This document shows positions 1 through 8,022 of a stretch of DNA of 21,256 nt, in pieces (position 1 is the stretch's first letter; each line of letters opens with the position of its first letter). The translations under genes were made by a program, and so were the position numbers. The DNA comes from an uncultured Eubacterium sp. (GTDB lineage Bacteria > Bacillota > Clostridia > Lachnospirales > Lachnospiraceae), in assembly GCA_910584595.1 (NCBI GenBank), contig CAJUBQ010000081.1, positions 1-21,256 on the forward strand. The letters run 5' to 3'. Below the pieces are notes generated by a model. That model had not been told where the DNA came from and made no database searches. It saw only the letters and a list, made by a program, of their open reading frames with translations.

Positions 1-107
1 GTCTGTAGTTTAGCACTATGTTTTACCATTCGACTACCAAAGACAGGTAGCATATTACACTTCATTTTTCAATATTGACTTATAATTTCGTCATTTTGCT
101 ACAATTT

Positions 108-139
108 TGTAATTTGCTACATTTTTGTAGCAGATTACA
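108..139. promoter_or_regulatory. Inverted repeat, candidate RpiR operator
   Basis: Two 14-base arms, tgtaatttgctaca (108-121) and tgtagcagattaca (126-139), are reverse complements with one mismatch and a 4-base T spacer. The site ends 7 bases before the -35 box of the RpiR-family gene. Related half-sites occur nearby: ttttgctaca at 94-103 and ggtagcatattaca around 46-59. RpiR-family proteins bind inverted repeats near their own or neighbouring promoters, so autoregulation is plausible. The binding itself is inferred. Confidence 0.5.
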
Positions 140-146
140 TTTATAC

Positions 147-175
147 TTGCCATTTCAGATTTCTATTGTTATGAT
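147..175 (+). promoter_or_regulatory. Promoter of the RpiR-family gene
   Basis: TTGCCA (147-152) and TATGAT (170-175) are separated by 17 bases, close to the housekeeping sigma consensus. The start codon is 50 bases downstream. The 108-139 inverted repeat lies directly upstream, a position suited to either activation or repression. Confidence 0.6.
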
Positions 176-225
176 ATAAAGTAACTAACATCCGCATTAT
201 TTTCAGTTTTTTGGAGACTTAACTT

Positions 226-1068
226 ATGAAAAATGAAAAAAAAGGCTTATTTTCACTGATGTCTCGCATAGATGGCATGTCAAATCAGTTTACGAAAACT
301 GACTGGAAAATTGTTCAGTTTATGAAAAATTCTCCCCAGGAATTTCTTGCCGGGAGCGCTCAAAATTTGGCTACAAAAATTAATATCTCTGATGCCAGTA
401 TTGTACGATTTGCACAAAAAGTTGGTTTTTCAGGCTTGAGTGAACTAAAGTATACGTTGCAAAATGAGCTTGATAAAGAGAGCGCTATCATTAGCCATAA
501 TGCGTATACTTTATTAATGCAGGACTATAATATTTTAACCGAAGCGCTTTTTAAAATGATAAAACCGGATCATATTGATATATTAAGAGAACAGATGCTA
601 AAGGCAAAACGCATCTATATCGTTGGGCTTGACCAAAATCGAAATGTCGCCGAACTTGCGACAAACAAATTTACGCTGCTGGGTATGGACGTACAGGCAA
701 TTACGACGAGAGACGCCCTGAAATTCCGAGCCAGTCTTGCTACGCACGAAGAACTGTTTCTTATTATTACCTTTTCCGGGAACAGGCATTCGCTTGCTGA
801 AGCGCTTGGGGAAATTATCCAAAACGATAGTTTTATTGCATTGATCTCCAACTATGAAAAATCGATCTGCTCTGCATATGCAGACATTGTTTTTCTGATA
901 CCCAAAACCAGTTCTTTGGAAAACAATGATACTATTACGCGGGAAATCTTTATTTTGATGCTTTTTGACGTTATATTTTTAAATTTCCTGAATGAGGATA
1001 AGAAGTCTCTGGAAATGTTTCAAAAGATTGCTCCTTTTGCACAGAAAAGTCGAATGGAAGATGAATAG
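226..1068 (+). CDS. RpiR/MurR-family transcriptional regulator
   Basis: This is a 280-residue cytoplasmic regulator of the RpiR family, which couples a DNA-binding head to a sugar-phosphate sensor. Residues about 8-80 form the N-terminal RpiR helix-turn-helix (ISDASIVRFAQKVGFSG is the recognition part). Residues about 127-250 are a SIS sugar-isomerase-like domain, with AKRIYIVG and LIITFSGNRHSL typical of its beta strands and ligand loop. Length is normal for the family. The start is preceded by GGAGA at 213-217 and by a good promoter. The gene is convergent with the sugar ABC operon, so it is likely to control that locus, possibly in response to a phosphorylated sugar. The ligand cannot be read from sequence. 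Family assignment is firm; the regulon is inference. Confidence 0.9.
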   Translation: MKNEKKGLFSLMSRIDGMSNQFTKTDWKIVQFMKNSPQEFLAGSAQNLATKINISDASIVRFAQKVGFSGLSELKYTLQNELDKESAIISHNAYTLLMQDYNILTEALFKMIKPDHIDILREQMLKAKRIYIVGLDQNRNVAELATNKFTLLGMDVQAITTRDALKFRASLATHEELFLIITFSGNRHSLAEALGEIIQNDSFIALISNYEKSICSAYADIVFLIPKTSSLENNDTITREIFILMLFDVIFLNFLNEDKKSLEMFQKIAPFAQKSRMEDE

Positions 1069-1098
1069 GTATTCCCTGAGTCATACGAAATCTGCAAA

Positions 1099-1129
1099 GT
1101 GGCAGTAATATTTAAAATACTACTGCCAC
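1099..1129. terminator. Hairpin between convergent genes, possible bidirectional terminator
   Basis: The arms gtggcagta (1099-1107) and tactgccac (1121-1129) pair perfectly, and the AT-rich interior can extend the stem. It lies between the RpiR gene stop and the last permease stop, which face each other. Neither side has a long T tract (only TTT follows on the minus strand), so strong intrinsic termination is uncertain. Confidence 0.5.
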
Positions 1130-1148
1130 ATATAGGATATTTTATGGA

Positions 1149-1988
1149 TTACCCTTTTACAGCGCCGGCGACAAGACTGTTCTGCACTTGTTCACTTAAC
1201 AGCAGATATACAAGTACGGTTGGAATGGTAGCAATCATCAGCCCGGCTCCGATTTCGCCCCATTTTGTAGTATAGGCGCCAACCATGGACATAATGCCGA
1301 CGGTCAGCGTTTTATATTCGGCTTTGTTAATAAAGGTGACGGCAAACATCAGTTCATTCCAGGAGGAAATAAATGTAAAGATGCTTACAGTCGCAAGCGC
1401 AGGACGAATCAGTGGAAAAATGATTCGCAGGAACATCGAGTAAATGCCGCAGCCGTCAATGGCTGCAGCTTCTTCCATTTCTCTGGGAAGAGAGGCAAAA
1501 AAACTTGTAAATAAGTAGATTGCCATTGGCAGACCGAAGGCCACATATGGAATAATGAGTGACCAGTAGGAATTTAACAGATGGGCTTTGCTTAAAATAA
1601 TAAACAGCGGAAGCAAAGCGGCGTGAATCGGCACCATCATTCCCAAAAGGATGATTTTTAACATCGTTTCCCGGCCGCGCCAGATCATGCGGGATATTGC
1701 GTAGGCGGCGGTGGCTGCCGCGGCAAGCGTGATGATAATGGTTGCTCCGGTAACGAGTACGCTGTTGAAAAAATATTGAATGATATTTGCGTTAAAAAAA
1801 GCGTTTGCGTAGTTTTCAAATCTCCAGTGCTGCGGCAGTCCGGCGATGTTGCCGCCAAAGATTTCGCTGTTGTCTTTTAAGGAAAATCCAAACAGCCAGA
1901 AAATAGGAAATATCTGAATAAAAGCAAATATCAGCAGAAGTGCATGTGTAAGTATTGTTTTTAGTTTATTGGAAGTTTTCTGGTTCAT
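1149..1988 (-). CDS. Carbohydrate ABC transporter permease, MsmG/AraQ-like
   Basis: This 279-residue inner-membrane permease is the second of two in a CUT1-type sugar importer. It has about six membrane segments, starting with a hydrophobic stretch near ALLLIFAFIQIFPIFWLFGF. The cytoplasmic EAA loop EEAAAIDGCGIYSMFLRIIF contacts the ATPase. The C-terminal ending GAVKG is common in MsmG relatives. A longer frame starts at 2045, but the ATG at 1988 is chosen because a purine-rich AAGGGGG lies 7 bases upstream and that ATG overlaps the stop of the preceding permease as ATGA. This start gives the family's usual length. It is translationally coupled and last in the operon. The sugar is not determinable from this protein. 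Confidence 0.92.
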   Translation of the reverse strand: MNQKTSNKLKTILTHALLLIFAFIQIFPIFWLFGFSLKDNSEIFGGNIAGLPQHWRFENYANAFFNANIIQYFFNSVLVTGATIIITLAAAATAAYAISRMIWRGRETMLKIILLGMMVPIHAALLPLFIILSKAHLLNSYWSLIIPYVAFGLPMAIYLFTSFFASLPREMEEAAAIDGCGIYSMFLRIIFPLIRPALATVSIFTFISSWNELMFAVTFINKAEYKTLTVGIMSMVGAYTTKWGEIGAGLMIATIPTVLVYLLLSEQVQNSLVAGAVKG

Positions 1989-2860
1989 GATGTTTCCCCC
2001 TTTTCTCTGAAAAACAGTCTGAGTACAATAGTTAAAATCAGACATTCCAATATGACAAAAATGGAAATGGCGCTGCCGTAACCGTAATTAAATGAATCAA
2101 AAACAGTTTTGTACATATAGATGGTCGGTACTTCTGTGGAGAAGAAAGGGCCGCCTCCGGTTAATACGTAGATCAGGTCAAAGATCTTTAAAGCGCCGAT
2201 TAGGGAAAAGGTAATGCACACCTGCAGAATCGGTTTTAATAAAGGTATCGTAATTCGAAATGCGGTCTGGATTTTGTTTGCACCGTCAATTTTAGCGGCT
2301 TCGTTAATATCCGGAGAGATGGATTTAATGCCGGCATACATGATGAGCATATGATATCCTATGTACTGCCACAGATTTGGGACAAAAGCGGCGAGCAGAG
2401 CGGTATTTTCCTGCCCAAGCCAGTCCTGGCCTTCGATGCCAAACGTCCCAAGGACGGCGTTTAACAGGCCGTAATCTCCATTGTAGATTTTCTGCCAGAG
2501 CTGCCCGATGACAACACCGGAAATAATGACAGGGATAAAAAATGTTGTGCGGTAAAATTTTTCCCCGCGGGAAACATTTGCAACTACTATGGCGAGCAGC
2601 AGAGAAAATGGAAGCTGCAAAAACAGTGAAAATGCGGCATATAATAAAGAATTTTTTATTGAGCTGGTAAAACGGGTATCAGAAAGCATATCGATATAAT
2701 TCTGCAAACCGATAAACATGCCTTTGCCGATGCCATCCCAGTCCAGCATACTGTAATAAACAGACATACAGATCGGGACAACGACAAATACGGAAATCAG
2801 CAGGACTGTCGGAAACAGAAACAATACAATTGCTTTTTTATTGGATAATATTTTATGCAT
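1985..2860 (-). CDS. Carbohydrate ABC transporter permease, MsmF/UgpA-like
   Basis: This 291-residue permease is the partner of the downstream one in a CUT1 sugar importer. An N-terminal membrane segment (AIVLFLFPTVLLISVFVVVP) is followed by about five more. The EAA loop reads NEAAKIDGANKIQTAFRI. An in-frame ATG at 2869 directly abuts the AAAGGAG at 2870-2876, leaving no spacing, so the ATG at 2860 (9-base spacing) is the better start. The stop overlaps the next start by 4 bases. It is separated from the binding-protein gene by a gap with a stem-loop. It resembles sugar permeases for di- and oligosaccharides; the exact substrate is unknown. Confidence 0.92.
   Translation of the reverse strand: MHKILSNKKAIVLFLFPTVLLISVFVVVPICMSVYYSMLDWDGIGKGMFIGLQNYIDMLSDTRFTSSIKNSLLYAAFSLFLQLPFSLLLAIVVANVSRGEKFYRTTFFIPVIISGVVIGQLWQKIYNGDYGLLNAVLGTFGIEGQDWLGQENTALLAAFVPNLWQYIGYHMLIMYAGIKSISPDINEAAKIDGANKIQTAFRITIPLLKPILQVCITFSLIGALKIFDLIYVLTGGGPFFSTEVPTIYMYKTVFDSFNYGYGSAISIFVILECLILTIVLRLFFREKGETS
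1996..2002 (-). promoter_or_regulatory. Ribosome binding site deciding the MsmG-like start
   Basis: On the minus strand an AAGGGGG run lies 7 bases before the ATG at 1988. The alternative upstream ATG at 2045 lies deep inside the preceding permease gene with no comparable signal. Confidence 0.6.
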
Positions 2861-2869
2861 TTGGCGCAT

Positions 2870-2876
2870 CTCCTTT
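2870..2876 (-). promoter_or_regulatory. Ribosome binding site deciding the MsmF-like start
   Basis: AAAGGAG on the minus strand ends immediately before one ATG (2869) and 9 bases before a second (2860). Only the second has workable spacing. Confidence 0.65.
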
Positions 2877-2891
2877 CTTTTGGAAACAGAA

Positions 2892-2927
2892 AAGGCAGCG
2901 GTTCAGACGGAGCAAAACAGCTGCCTT
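2892..2927 (-). terminator. Intra-operon stem-loop (attenuator or mRNA-stabilising hairpin)
   Basis: The arms aaggcagc (2892-2899) and gctgcctt (2920-2927) pair perfectly around a 20-base loop, between the binding-protein stop and the first permease. On the minus strand it is followed by TTCTGTTT, a weak T-rich tail. Such hairpins commonly protect binding-protein mRNA or partly terminate, so that binding protein is made in excess over permeases. That role is inferred. Confidence 0.5.
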
Positions 2928-2956
2928 GGAATCAAATATCCGTGTAAGGAATGAGA

Positions 2957-4318
2957 TTAATAAAACTCAGATGGAGATAGTTTGGACATTCCTTCTGCAA
3001 ATTCTTCCGGAGTAATTTTAAATGCCATCAGCTGGGCAACAAGATCTTTATAAGTTTCGGAAGCTTCTGCCGGGAAGATATTATCCCACCAGGTAATATA
3101 GGAAGTGCCTGTTTCCATTAAAGCTGCGGATTCCGTATCCAGCTTCGTCAGAGAAGATGTGTCCACGCCTTCTGTATTCCAGCAAGGAAGCCCGGCTCCC
3201 ATCTGATAGCCGACTCTGCCGATTTTTTCGCTTAAATAGCATAAGTATTCAACGGCTTCTTTTGGATGTTCACAGTTTGCGTTAATATAGTAACCGTCTG
3301 AACTGCCGCCGGAAAATTCTGTTGCGCTTCCGGCTGATCCTTCTATAACAGGGAAAGAAATACAGGTTACTTTATCTTTTGTCGCAGCGGTTTCGGCCTG
3401 GATAGAAGGATGCACCCAATTTGCCTGGAACAGCATTGCGCCTTGTCCGGCAGCAAAGCCTTCTACCATTTCATCGTAACTCATGCTCATCATATTATCA
3501 TTAAATGCTTTGGCATTGACCAGCTCCTGCATTTTTTCTGCAGCCTGAATAAATGGTTCAGAATTGAATTTGGACGGATCGGCAAAGGCTTCTTCCAGAG
3601 CTTTGTTTCCGGCTGTCCTTGCGGATACGATATCATACCAGTACATACCCGGCCAACGGTCTTTTTCGCCCATCATAATCGGTGTATAGCCTGCGGCGTT
3701 GAGCTTGTCGACGGCATCTAAAAGTTCCGTCCAGTTTGTCGGCAGCTTGGCGCCAGCCTTATCAAACATTTCTGTATTGCAGTATAGATTAGCAAGAAAC
3801 GTTACGGTTGGCAGCGTGTAGAGTTTTCCGTCAAACGTACATCCGTCCAGCATACCAGGAAGTACTTTGCTTTTTGTCTCTTCGCTGATATATTCATCGA
3901 TAGGAAGTAAATATTCCGCGTCAATATATGGTTTTACAAAGCTTCCGCCGCTGAACATATAGGAAATATCAGGGGCTTCTCCTGCGGCAAAGGCAGTTTT
4001 AATTTTTGTTTTGTACTGTTCGCCGGTTACGCCGTCCTGCTCAATCGTAATATTTGGATGCAGCTCATGGTATTCGGTGACGGAATCCTCAATAATCTTT
4101 TTGACCGGGTCGGTATCGGCAACAGACTGATGCCAGATAGTTAAAGTGATCTGTTCTTCGGAACTGCCGGTATCGGCGTTGTCGCTGTCTGTGTCTGATA
4201 CGCTGCTCTCTTTTTTGGTATCCGGCGTGTCCGAACTGCCGGAACCGCATGCGGTTAAGGGAAGTGTCATAGTAGCTGTTAACAGCAAAGCTCCGACTTT
4301 TTTCAGTATCTTTTTCAT
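2957..4318 (-). CDS. Sugar ABC transporter substrate-binding lipoprotein, MsmE-like
   Basis: This 453-residue extracellular solute-binding protein (family 1) captures a sugar and delivers it to the two permeases. It has a lipoprotein signal peptide: a basic start (MKKILKK), a hydrophobic core and the lipobox LTAC, with the acylated Cys at 24. An acidic Ser/Asp-rich tether (about 27-57) follows. The mature fold includes ITLTIWHQS, QDGVTGEQYKTKIKTAF and aromatic-rich segments such as WPGMYWYD and WVHP, suited to stacking on sugar rings. GGAGG lies a short way before the ATG. It is first in the operon, behind its own TATAAT box. The ligand is probably an oligosaccharide processed by the neighbouring esterase and GH3 enzyme; this is inference from context. 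Confidence 0.92.
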   Translation of the reverse strand: MKKILKKVGALLLTATMTLPLTACGSGSSDTPDTKKESSVSDTDSDNADTGSSEEQITLTIWHQSVADTDPVKKIIEDSVTEYHELHPNITIEQDGVTGEQYKTKIKTAFAAGEAPDISYMFSGGSFVKPYIDAEYLLPIDEYISEETKSKVLPGMLDGCTFDGKLYTLPTVTFLANLYCNTEMFDKAGAKLPTNWTELLDAVDKLNAAGYTPIMMGEKDRWPGMYWYDIVSARTAGNKALEEAFADPSKFNSEPFIQAAEKMQELVNAKAFNDNMMSMSYDEMVEGFAAGQGAMLFQANWVHPSIQAETAATKDKVTCISFPVIEGSAGSATEFSGGSSDGYYINANCEHPKEAVEYLCYLSEKIGRVGYQMGAGLPCWNTEGVDTSSLTKLDTESAALMETGTSYITWWDNIFPAEASETYKDLVAQLMAFKITPEEFAEGMSKLSPSEFY

Positions 4319-4371
4319 GATTTTTCCTCCTCTGAAATAAATAGTTGTAACAGATGTTCTTCTTATTGCAT

Positions 4372-4377
4372 ATTATA
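4372..4377 (-). promoter_or_regulatory. -10 box of the sugar ABC operon promoter
   Basis: A perfect TATAAT on the minus strand (4377 to 4372) lies 54 bases upstream of the binding-protein start. The region 17 bases further upstream (TGTATC) is a poor -35 match, which suggests activator dependence. The obvious candidate activator is the AraC-type response regulator encoded just upstream. Confidence 0.55.
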
Positions 4378-4380
4378 CGA

Positions 4381-4440
4381 AAAAAAAGCAGACAGATACA
4401 TTCACAAACTATCAGAGAATGTTTCATTTTTCTGCTTTTT
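4381..4440 (-). terminator. Rho-independent terminator of the kinase/response-regulator operon
   Basis: On the minus strand the arms aaaaagcaga (4440-4431) and tctgcttttt (4392-4383) pair and run into an unbroken T tract ending at 4381. An inner pair, acattc (4398-4403) with gaatgt (4417-4422), folds the loop further. The terminator ends only 3 bases before the TATAAT box of the next operon. Confidence 0.75.
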
Positions 4441-4457
4441 GATTCGGCGGCAATTCA

Positions 4458-6029
4458 TTATTTTGTTTTTTGGCTGATTGTTTTCCGATATTCGGTTACA
4501 GAGCAGCCGGACATTTTTTTAAACCAGATGCTCAGGTAATGCGCATCGTGAATTCCAATTTGAACGCCAATATCACAATCTTTTTGATCGGTTGTGTTCA
4601 TAAGTTCGAGCATTTTCAGAAAACGGAAATCAGAAAGGATATCTCCATAATTCCTTCCGGTATACTGTTTGATTAAGCGGCTGAGATAGCCGCTGCTTAC
4701 GCAAAAGACATTTGCCAGAAAATTCAGGTTCAGTTGTTCGTTTTGCATATGTGCAGCCATATAGGAAATGGCTTGTGTAATAAGCTCGCTATACCGACAG
4801 TCGAGCGCGGATTTTTTTCTGACGGTCAGTTCAGTAACAATACCTGTGACGCATCGATTTAATTGATCGATGGTATGGCACCACTTAAGGCCTTTGTCAA
4901 ACCGGACGCTGGCCGGATTGATTTCCAGATCCAGATACAGTTTTTGGAAGCTTCGGATACATTTCTTTTGCAGAGTATCCGAAGAGCTTTCTGCATTCGA
5001 AGAGTTTTCTGCATTCGAAGAGTTTTCTGTATTCGAAGAGCTTTCTGTATCTGAAAAGATTTGTCGGATGATTGCCAGAGATTCCTCAGCGAGTCCTTTT
5101 TGCAGAAACCCGGCCAGCTGATCCCATGGCCCGTAAGCAGCGGATTTTTGCTGGCTGGTGTCATGTTTTTTTTGCATGTCATCCAATGCGTTGACATACG
5201 ATTGATGCAGGCACGTCCAGTTACCGTAGCGTTCAGATAAACCAAGACTGAAATGACAGCGATATTTTTCCTGAATCATGGAGGTTAAAAGATCCAGACA
5301 TTCGGCAAACGGCAGATCGGCTTTTCCGGCAACGATCACAATTCGGTTCCAGTGATCTCTGAATACGAGAATATCTGCGTCGCTTTGGAAAAAGGATTTT
5401 GCTTCATCCAGAATTTGATCGGTGAGTTCCAGCTCGAAGATGCTTTCTTTGATAGCAATGATACAAAGCTGAATGCCGCAGTCGGCTTCATGGCTGATTT
5501 TTATGCCGTAGGTTTCCAGATTGGATTCCATGTCATCATCAGGAAGTTCCTGTAATAGCGCCTGGTTTAAGTAAATGTCCCGAAGAGCCGGAAGGTTGCG
5601 TTTCATTTCTTCCAGTAATTTGTTTTGTTTTTGAGCCTGCTGACGCAGCTGCAGAATTTCATTGCAAGCCCGTTGCAGCGTAGCGTTTAGTTCATCCGCT
5701 CTGACAGGCTTCATCAGATAGTCAAAAACGCCTGCTTTGATTCCCCTTCTCGCGTAGTCAAAATCATCATATCCGGTTAAAATAATAATTTTTATGTCGG
5801 GAAATAATTGCAGGCAGGCTTCGCTAAAGCTCAGACCGTCTACTTCGGGCATACAGATATCACTGATAATAATATCCGGCTGTACTTCCTGTAAATGTTC
5901 AATAGCGTCTGCACCATCCTGATATTCGCCTGCCAGTTCCAAATGCAGTTTGTCCATATTCATTTTCATGCGAATGAGTTTTCGGATGAGCATTTCATCG
6001 TCTATAATAATAACCTTTAATTTCTCCAT
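4458..6029 (-). CDS. YesN-like response regulator with AraC-type DNA-binding domain
   Basis: This 523-residue cytoplasmic response regulator is the partner of the overlapping sensor kinase. Residues 1-125 are a receiver domain: acidic pocket D10/D11, phospho-acceptor D57 in IIISDICMPEVDG, T85 and K107 (LMKP). A coiled segment follows (about 125-145), then a middle region. Residues about 327-352 are a Ser/Asn/Glu repeat encoded by four 18-bp DNA repeats. Residues about 413-520 hold two AraC helix-turn-helix motifs (LNLNFLANVFCVSSGYLSRLIKQ and CDIGVQIGIHDAHYLSIWFKK). GGAG precedes the ATG with good spacing, and the gene overlaps the kinase end by 13 bases. It probably activates the ABC operon directly downstream, whose promoter lacks a good -35. 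That target is inferred. Confidence 0.92.
   Translation of the reverse strand: MEKLKVIIIDDEMLIRKLIRMKMNMDKLHLELAGEYQDGADAIEHLQEVQPDIIISDICMPEVDGLSFSEACLQLFPDIKIIILTGYDDFDYARRGIKAGVFDYLMKPVRADELNATLQRACNEILQLRQQAQKQNKLLEEMKRNLPALRDIYLNQALLQELPDDDMESNLETYGIKISHEADCGIQLCIIAIKESIFELELTDQILDEAKSFFQSDADILVFRDHWNRIVIVAGKADLPFAECLDLLTSMIQEKYRCHFSLGLSERYGNWTCLHQSYVNALDDMQKKHDTSQQKSAAYGPWDQLAGFLQKGLAEESLAIIRQIFSDTESSSNTENSSNAENSSNAESSSDTLQKKCIRSFQKLYLDLEINPASVRFDKGLKWCHTIDQLNRCVTGIVTELTVRKKSALDCRYSELITQAISYMAAHMQNEQLNLNFLANVFCVSSGYLSRLIKQYTGRNYGDILSDFRFLKMLELMNTTDQKDCDIGVQIGIHDAHYLSIWFKKMSGCSVTEYRKTISQKTK
4981..5052. repeat. Four tandem 18-bp repeats inside the response regulator
   Basis: Units of gaagagytttctgyattc start at 4981, 4999, 5017 and 5035, differing only at C/T positions and in the last two bases of the final unit. 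The unit is a multiple of three, so copy-number change would not break the frame. On the coding strand it gives six-residue units like ENSSNA. Confidence 0.9.
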
Positions 6030-7759
6030 AATGATTCTCCTAACACTTTACTGTCGATATAGAAATGGACTTCAGCCAGCTTCCGGTTTTTGATTTCATA
6101 GCAAAAAGCGGTTTCATAAATTAGTTTTAGACGCTGGATGGTGCCGCGCAGGCCCAGACTTTTGGTTTGCGTGTTGCTGTGAGGGTTTATTAATTCGCAG
6201 ATGGTTTCATCTGAAATGCCTTTTCCGTTATCCGCAACCATAATATGTACATATTCCTGTTCCTTTTGGACACGTACGAGAATGTATCCCGGACCTCTTT
6301 TCGGGCGTATCCCATGCTGAAAGGAGTTTTCAACGAGCGGCTGTATGGTCAGTTTGGGTATTTTATAGTCTTTGCATGATGGATCTAGTTCAATATCATA
6401 ACGGAACCGTTCTTCAAAACGGATTTTCAATATTTCCATATAATCGCTGACCATATGGATTTCATCATGGATGGAAAGATATTCCCGTCCTCCGCTGACA
6501 CACTTTTTATAAAATCCTCCAAGAGATTCGATTAATTTGCATACACGGTCTGTATCTCCCAGCATGGCAAGCGCTTCAACACAATCCAGTGCGTTATATA
6601 GAAAGTGCGGTTTCATCTGTTCCTGGATTTCATTCATTTCGACAATGCGAATGCGTTTTTGCCGCTCAATCGTTTCTTGAATCAAACGGTGGATTTCATC
6701 TACCAGTCCGTTATAACCATGAAATAACGCTTTAAATTCACTTAGTAAAGTTTGCTCTGCGATTTTTTCCAGCTGGCCGTTTTCTACTTTTTTCATATGG
6801 CGCAAAAGCTGTTGGATAGGACTTGTAAGCATATTGGATATTGCGGCTGCGCCGCCAAAAATCAGCAGTCCGATTACAGTAATCAGAAATATGTTAAATT
6901 TTACAAGTATGCTCGCGTCGGCGCTTCCGGCAACTGGGGTATAACGGATAATTTTCCAGCCGCTTTCCCTGTTCACAATGCCAAGCAGGAAATATTCTTT
7001 TCCATTCATACGTTCTTTTCGGATGATTTTAGTTTCAGAAGCATTGATCTCATGTGCCGCTGTTAAGATATCTTTTGGCAAATCCTGCCTGCCGCCTTGA
7101 TAGATGATTTCATTTTTTACATTTATTATGGCAATCTGTTCAGAGGAAAAGTCCGCGCTTTTGGAAATCAGTTCATCCAGTTTTTCATGGTTAAGCTGTA
7201 CGCCGATTAACCCAAGGCTGGAAAACTGTTCCAGGCTGTTAAAAGAGCGTATGAGCATAAGAGAGTTTCGCGTTTCACCTTCTTCTACGATCAATTCGGG
7301 TGTTCCATATGGTTTTTTTAACCGTTCGTAGCTGTCGGCCATCTGTCCCTGTTCTGTAAAAATGCTGGCGCTGTTGCCGATAATCAGCTTTTGTCCCTGC
7401 TGATCGGTCAGCCAGATCATATCGATAAATTCAGAAAACTGCATGACAGAATAAATGCGTTTCATCAGGGTTTGCTGCCTGTCAAAATCTGCCAAAATGT
7501 CTCCGGTTTGCATCTGCTGCTGGACGACACTGTCAGCAAGTATCATTTTGGAATAATCATCTGCGCTCGCAATCATGGTACTTAAAGATGAGTCAATGGA
7601 GTGGAGTGTGTTTAAGTTTTCCTGTCCAATGATAGTTTCTTCGTAAGTCTGATAACGGCGCGTGTAAATAATCAGGTAAACAAAAATAATGGTAAAAATA
7701 ACAGTGCCTAACATCGCTGAAATTTTTAAATTTAAATGAAGGCTGTTTGGGGTAATCAT
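6017..7759 (-). CDS. YesM-like sensor histidine kinase
   Basis: This 580-residue membrane sensor kinase is the partner of the response regulator downstream. Membrane segment 1 is at about residues 16-32 and segment 2 at about 285-307; between them lies a roughly 250-residue extracytoplasmic sensor domain (Cache-like by position, not confirmed). A HAMP linker (about 308-360) leads to the His_kinase box with H385 in MKPHFLYNALD. The HATPase has the N box VENSFQHG (N478), DNGKGI (D510) and SLGLRG. A longer frame starts at 7807, but the ATG at 7759 has AAAGGAG 7 bases upstream and places the first membrane segment normally. It likely senses an extracellular sugar or binding-protein state. Confidence 0.93.
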   Translation of the reverse strand: MITPNSLHLNLKISAMLGTVIFTIIFVYLIIYTRRYQTYEETIIGQENLNTLHSIDSSLSTMIASADDYSKMILADSVVQQQMQTGDILADFDRQQTLMKRIYSVMQFSEFIDMIWLTDQQGQKLIIGNSASIFTEQGQMADSYERLKKPYGTPELIVEEGETRNSLMLIRSFNSLEQFSSLGLIGVQLNHEKLDELISKSADFSSEQIAIINVKNEIIYQGGRQDLPKDILTAAHEINASETKIIRKERMNGKEYFLLGIVNRESGWKIIRYTPVAGSADASILVKFNIFLITVIGLLIFGGAAAISNMLTSPIQQLLRHMKKVENGQLEKIAEQTLLSEFKALFHGYNGLVDEIHRLIQETIERQKRIRIVEMNEIQEQMKPHFLYNALDCVEALAMLGDTDRVCKLIESLGGFYKKCVSGGREYLSIHDEIHMVSDYMEILKIRFEERFRYDIELDPSCKDYKIPKLTIQPLVENSFQHGIRPKRGPGYILVRVQKEQEYVHIMVADNGKGISDETICELINPHSNTQTKSLGLRGTIQRLKLIYETAFCYEIKNRKLAEVHFYIDSKVLGESLWRN

Positions 7760-8022
7760 GGCAGTTCTCCTTTCTGCGGCAGATGTACAATTTTCCGTAC
7801 ATATCAAAAGACGCAGAATTATCTAAAGGTTGATCGAGTGGCAGGAAGCGCAGGCTGCGGCTTTCGGTTTGATAGAATCAGCATAGCATGAGTGAATGGC
7901 ATTTGACAAGAACGGGGCAATAAATCGAAAACATATCGCAACAATTGATAAGCAGATATTTAAAAAATGCGATAAATTGAAACTAAGGAACTGTAAATAA
8001 CTTTTAAAAGGAGGAAATCAGA
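7760..8022. other. Divergent intergenic region between sensor kinase and esterase genes
   Basis: This 263-base gap separates two divergent genes. I see no ORF worth calling. A perfect TTGACA sits at 7903-7908 on the plus strand, but no matching -10 lies at normal spacing. A GATAAT lies at 7823-7818 on the minus strand with a poor -35. A 7-base inverted pair, tatcgca (7934-7940) and tgcgata (7968-7974), lies upstream of the esterase. The promoters may therefore be activator-dependent. Confidence 0.5.
7767..7773 (-). promoter_or_regulatory. Ribosome binding site deciding the sensor kinase start
   Basis: AAAGGAG on the minus strand (7773 to 7767) is 7 bases before the ATG at 7759. The longer alternative start at 7807 would read through this sequence. 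Confidence 0.7.

Noticed and set aside
4859..5245. 128-residue minus-strand frame within the response regulator
   Set aside because: It is an alternate frame of the response regulator; its repetitive translation comes from the 18-bp repeats.
7903..7931. TTGACA at 7903-7908 as a constitutive promoter for the esterase
   Set aside because: No hexamer resembling TATAAT lies 15-19 bases downstream; it is noted only as a possible activator-dependent element.
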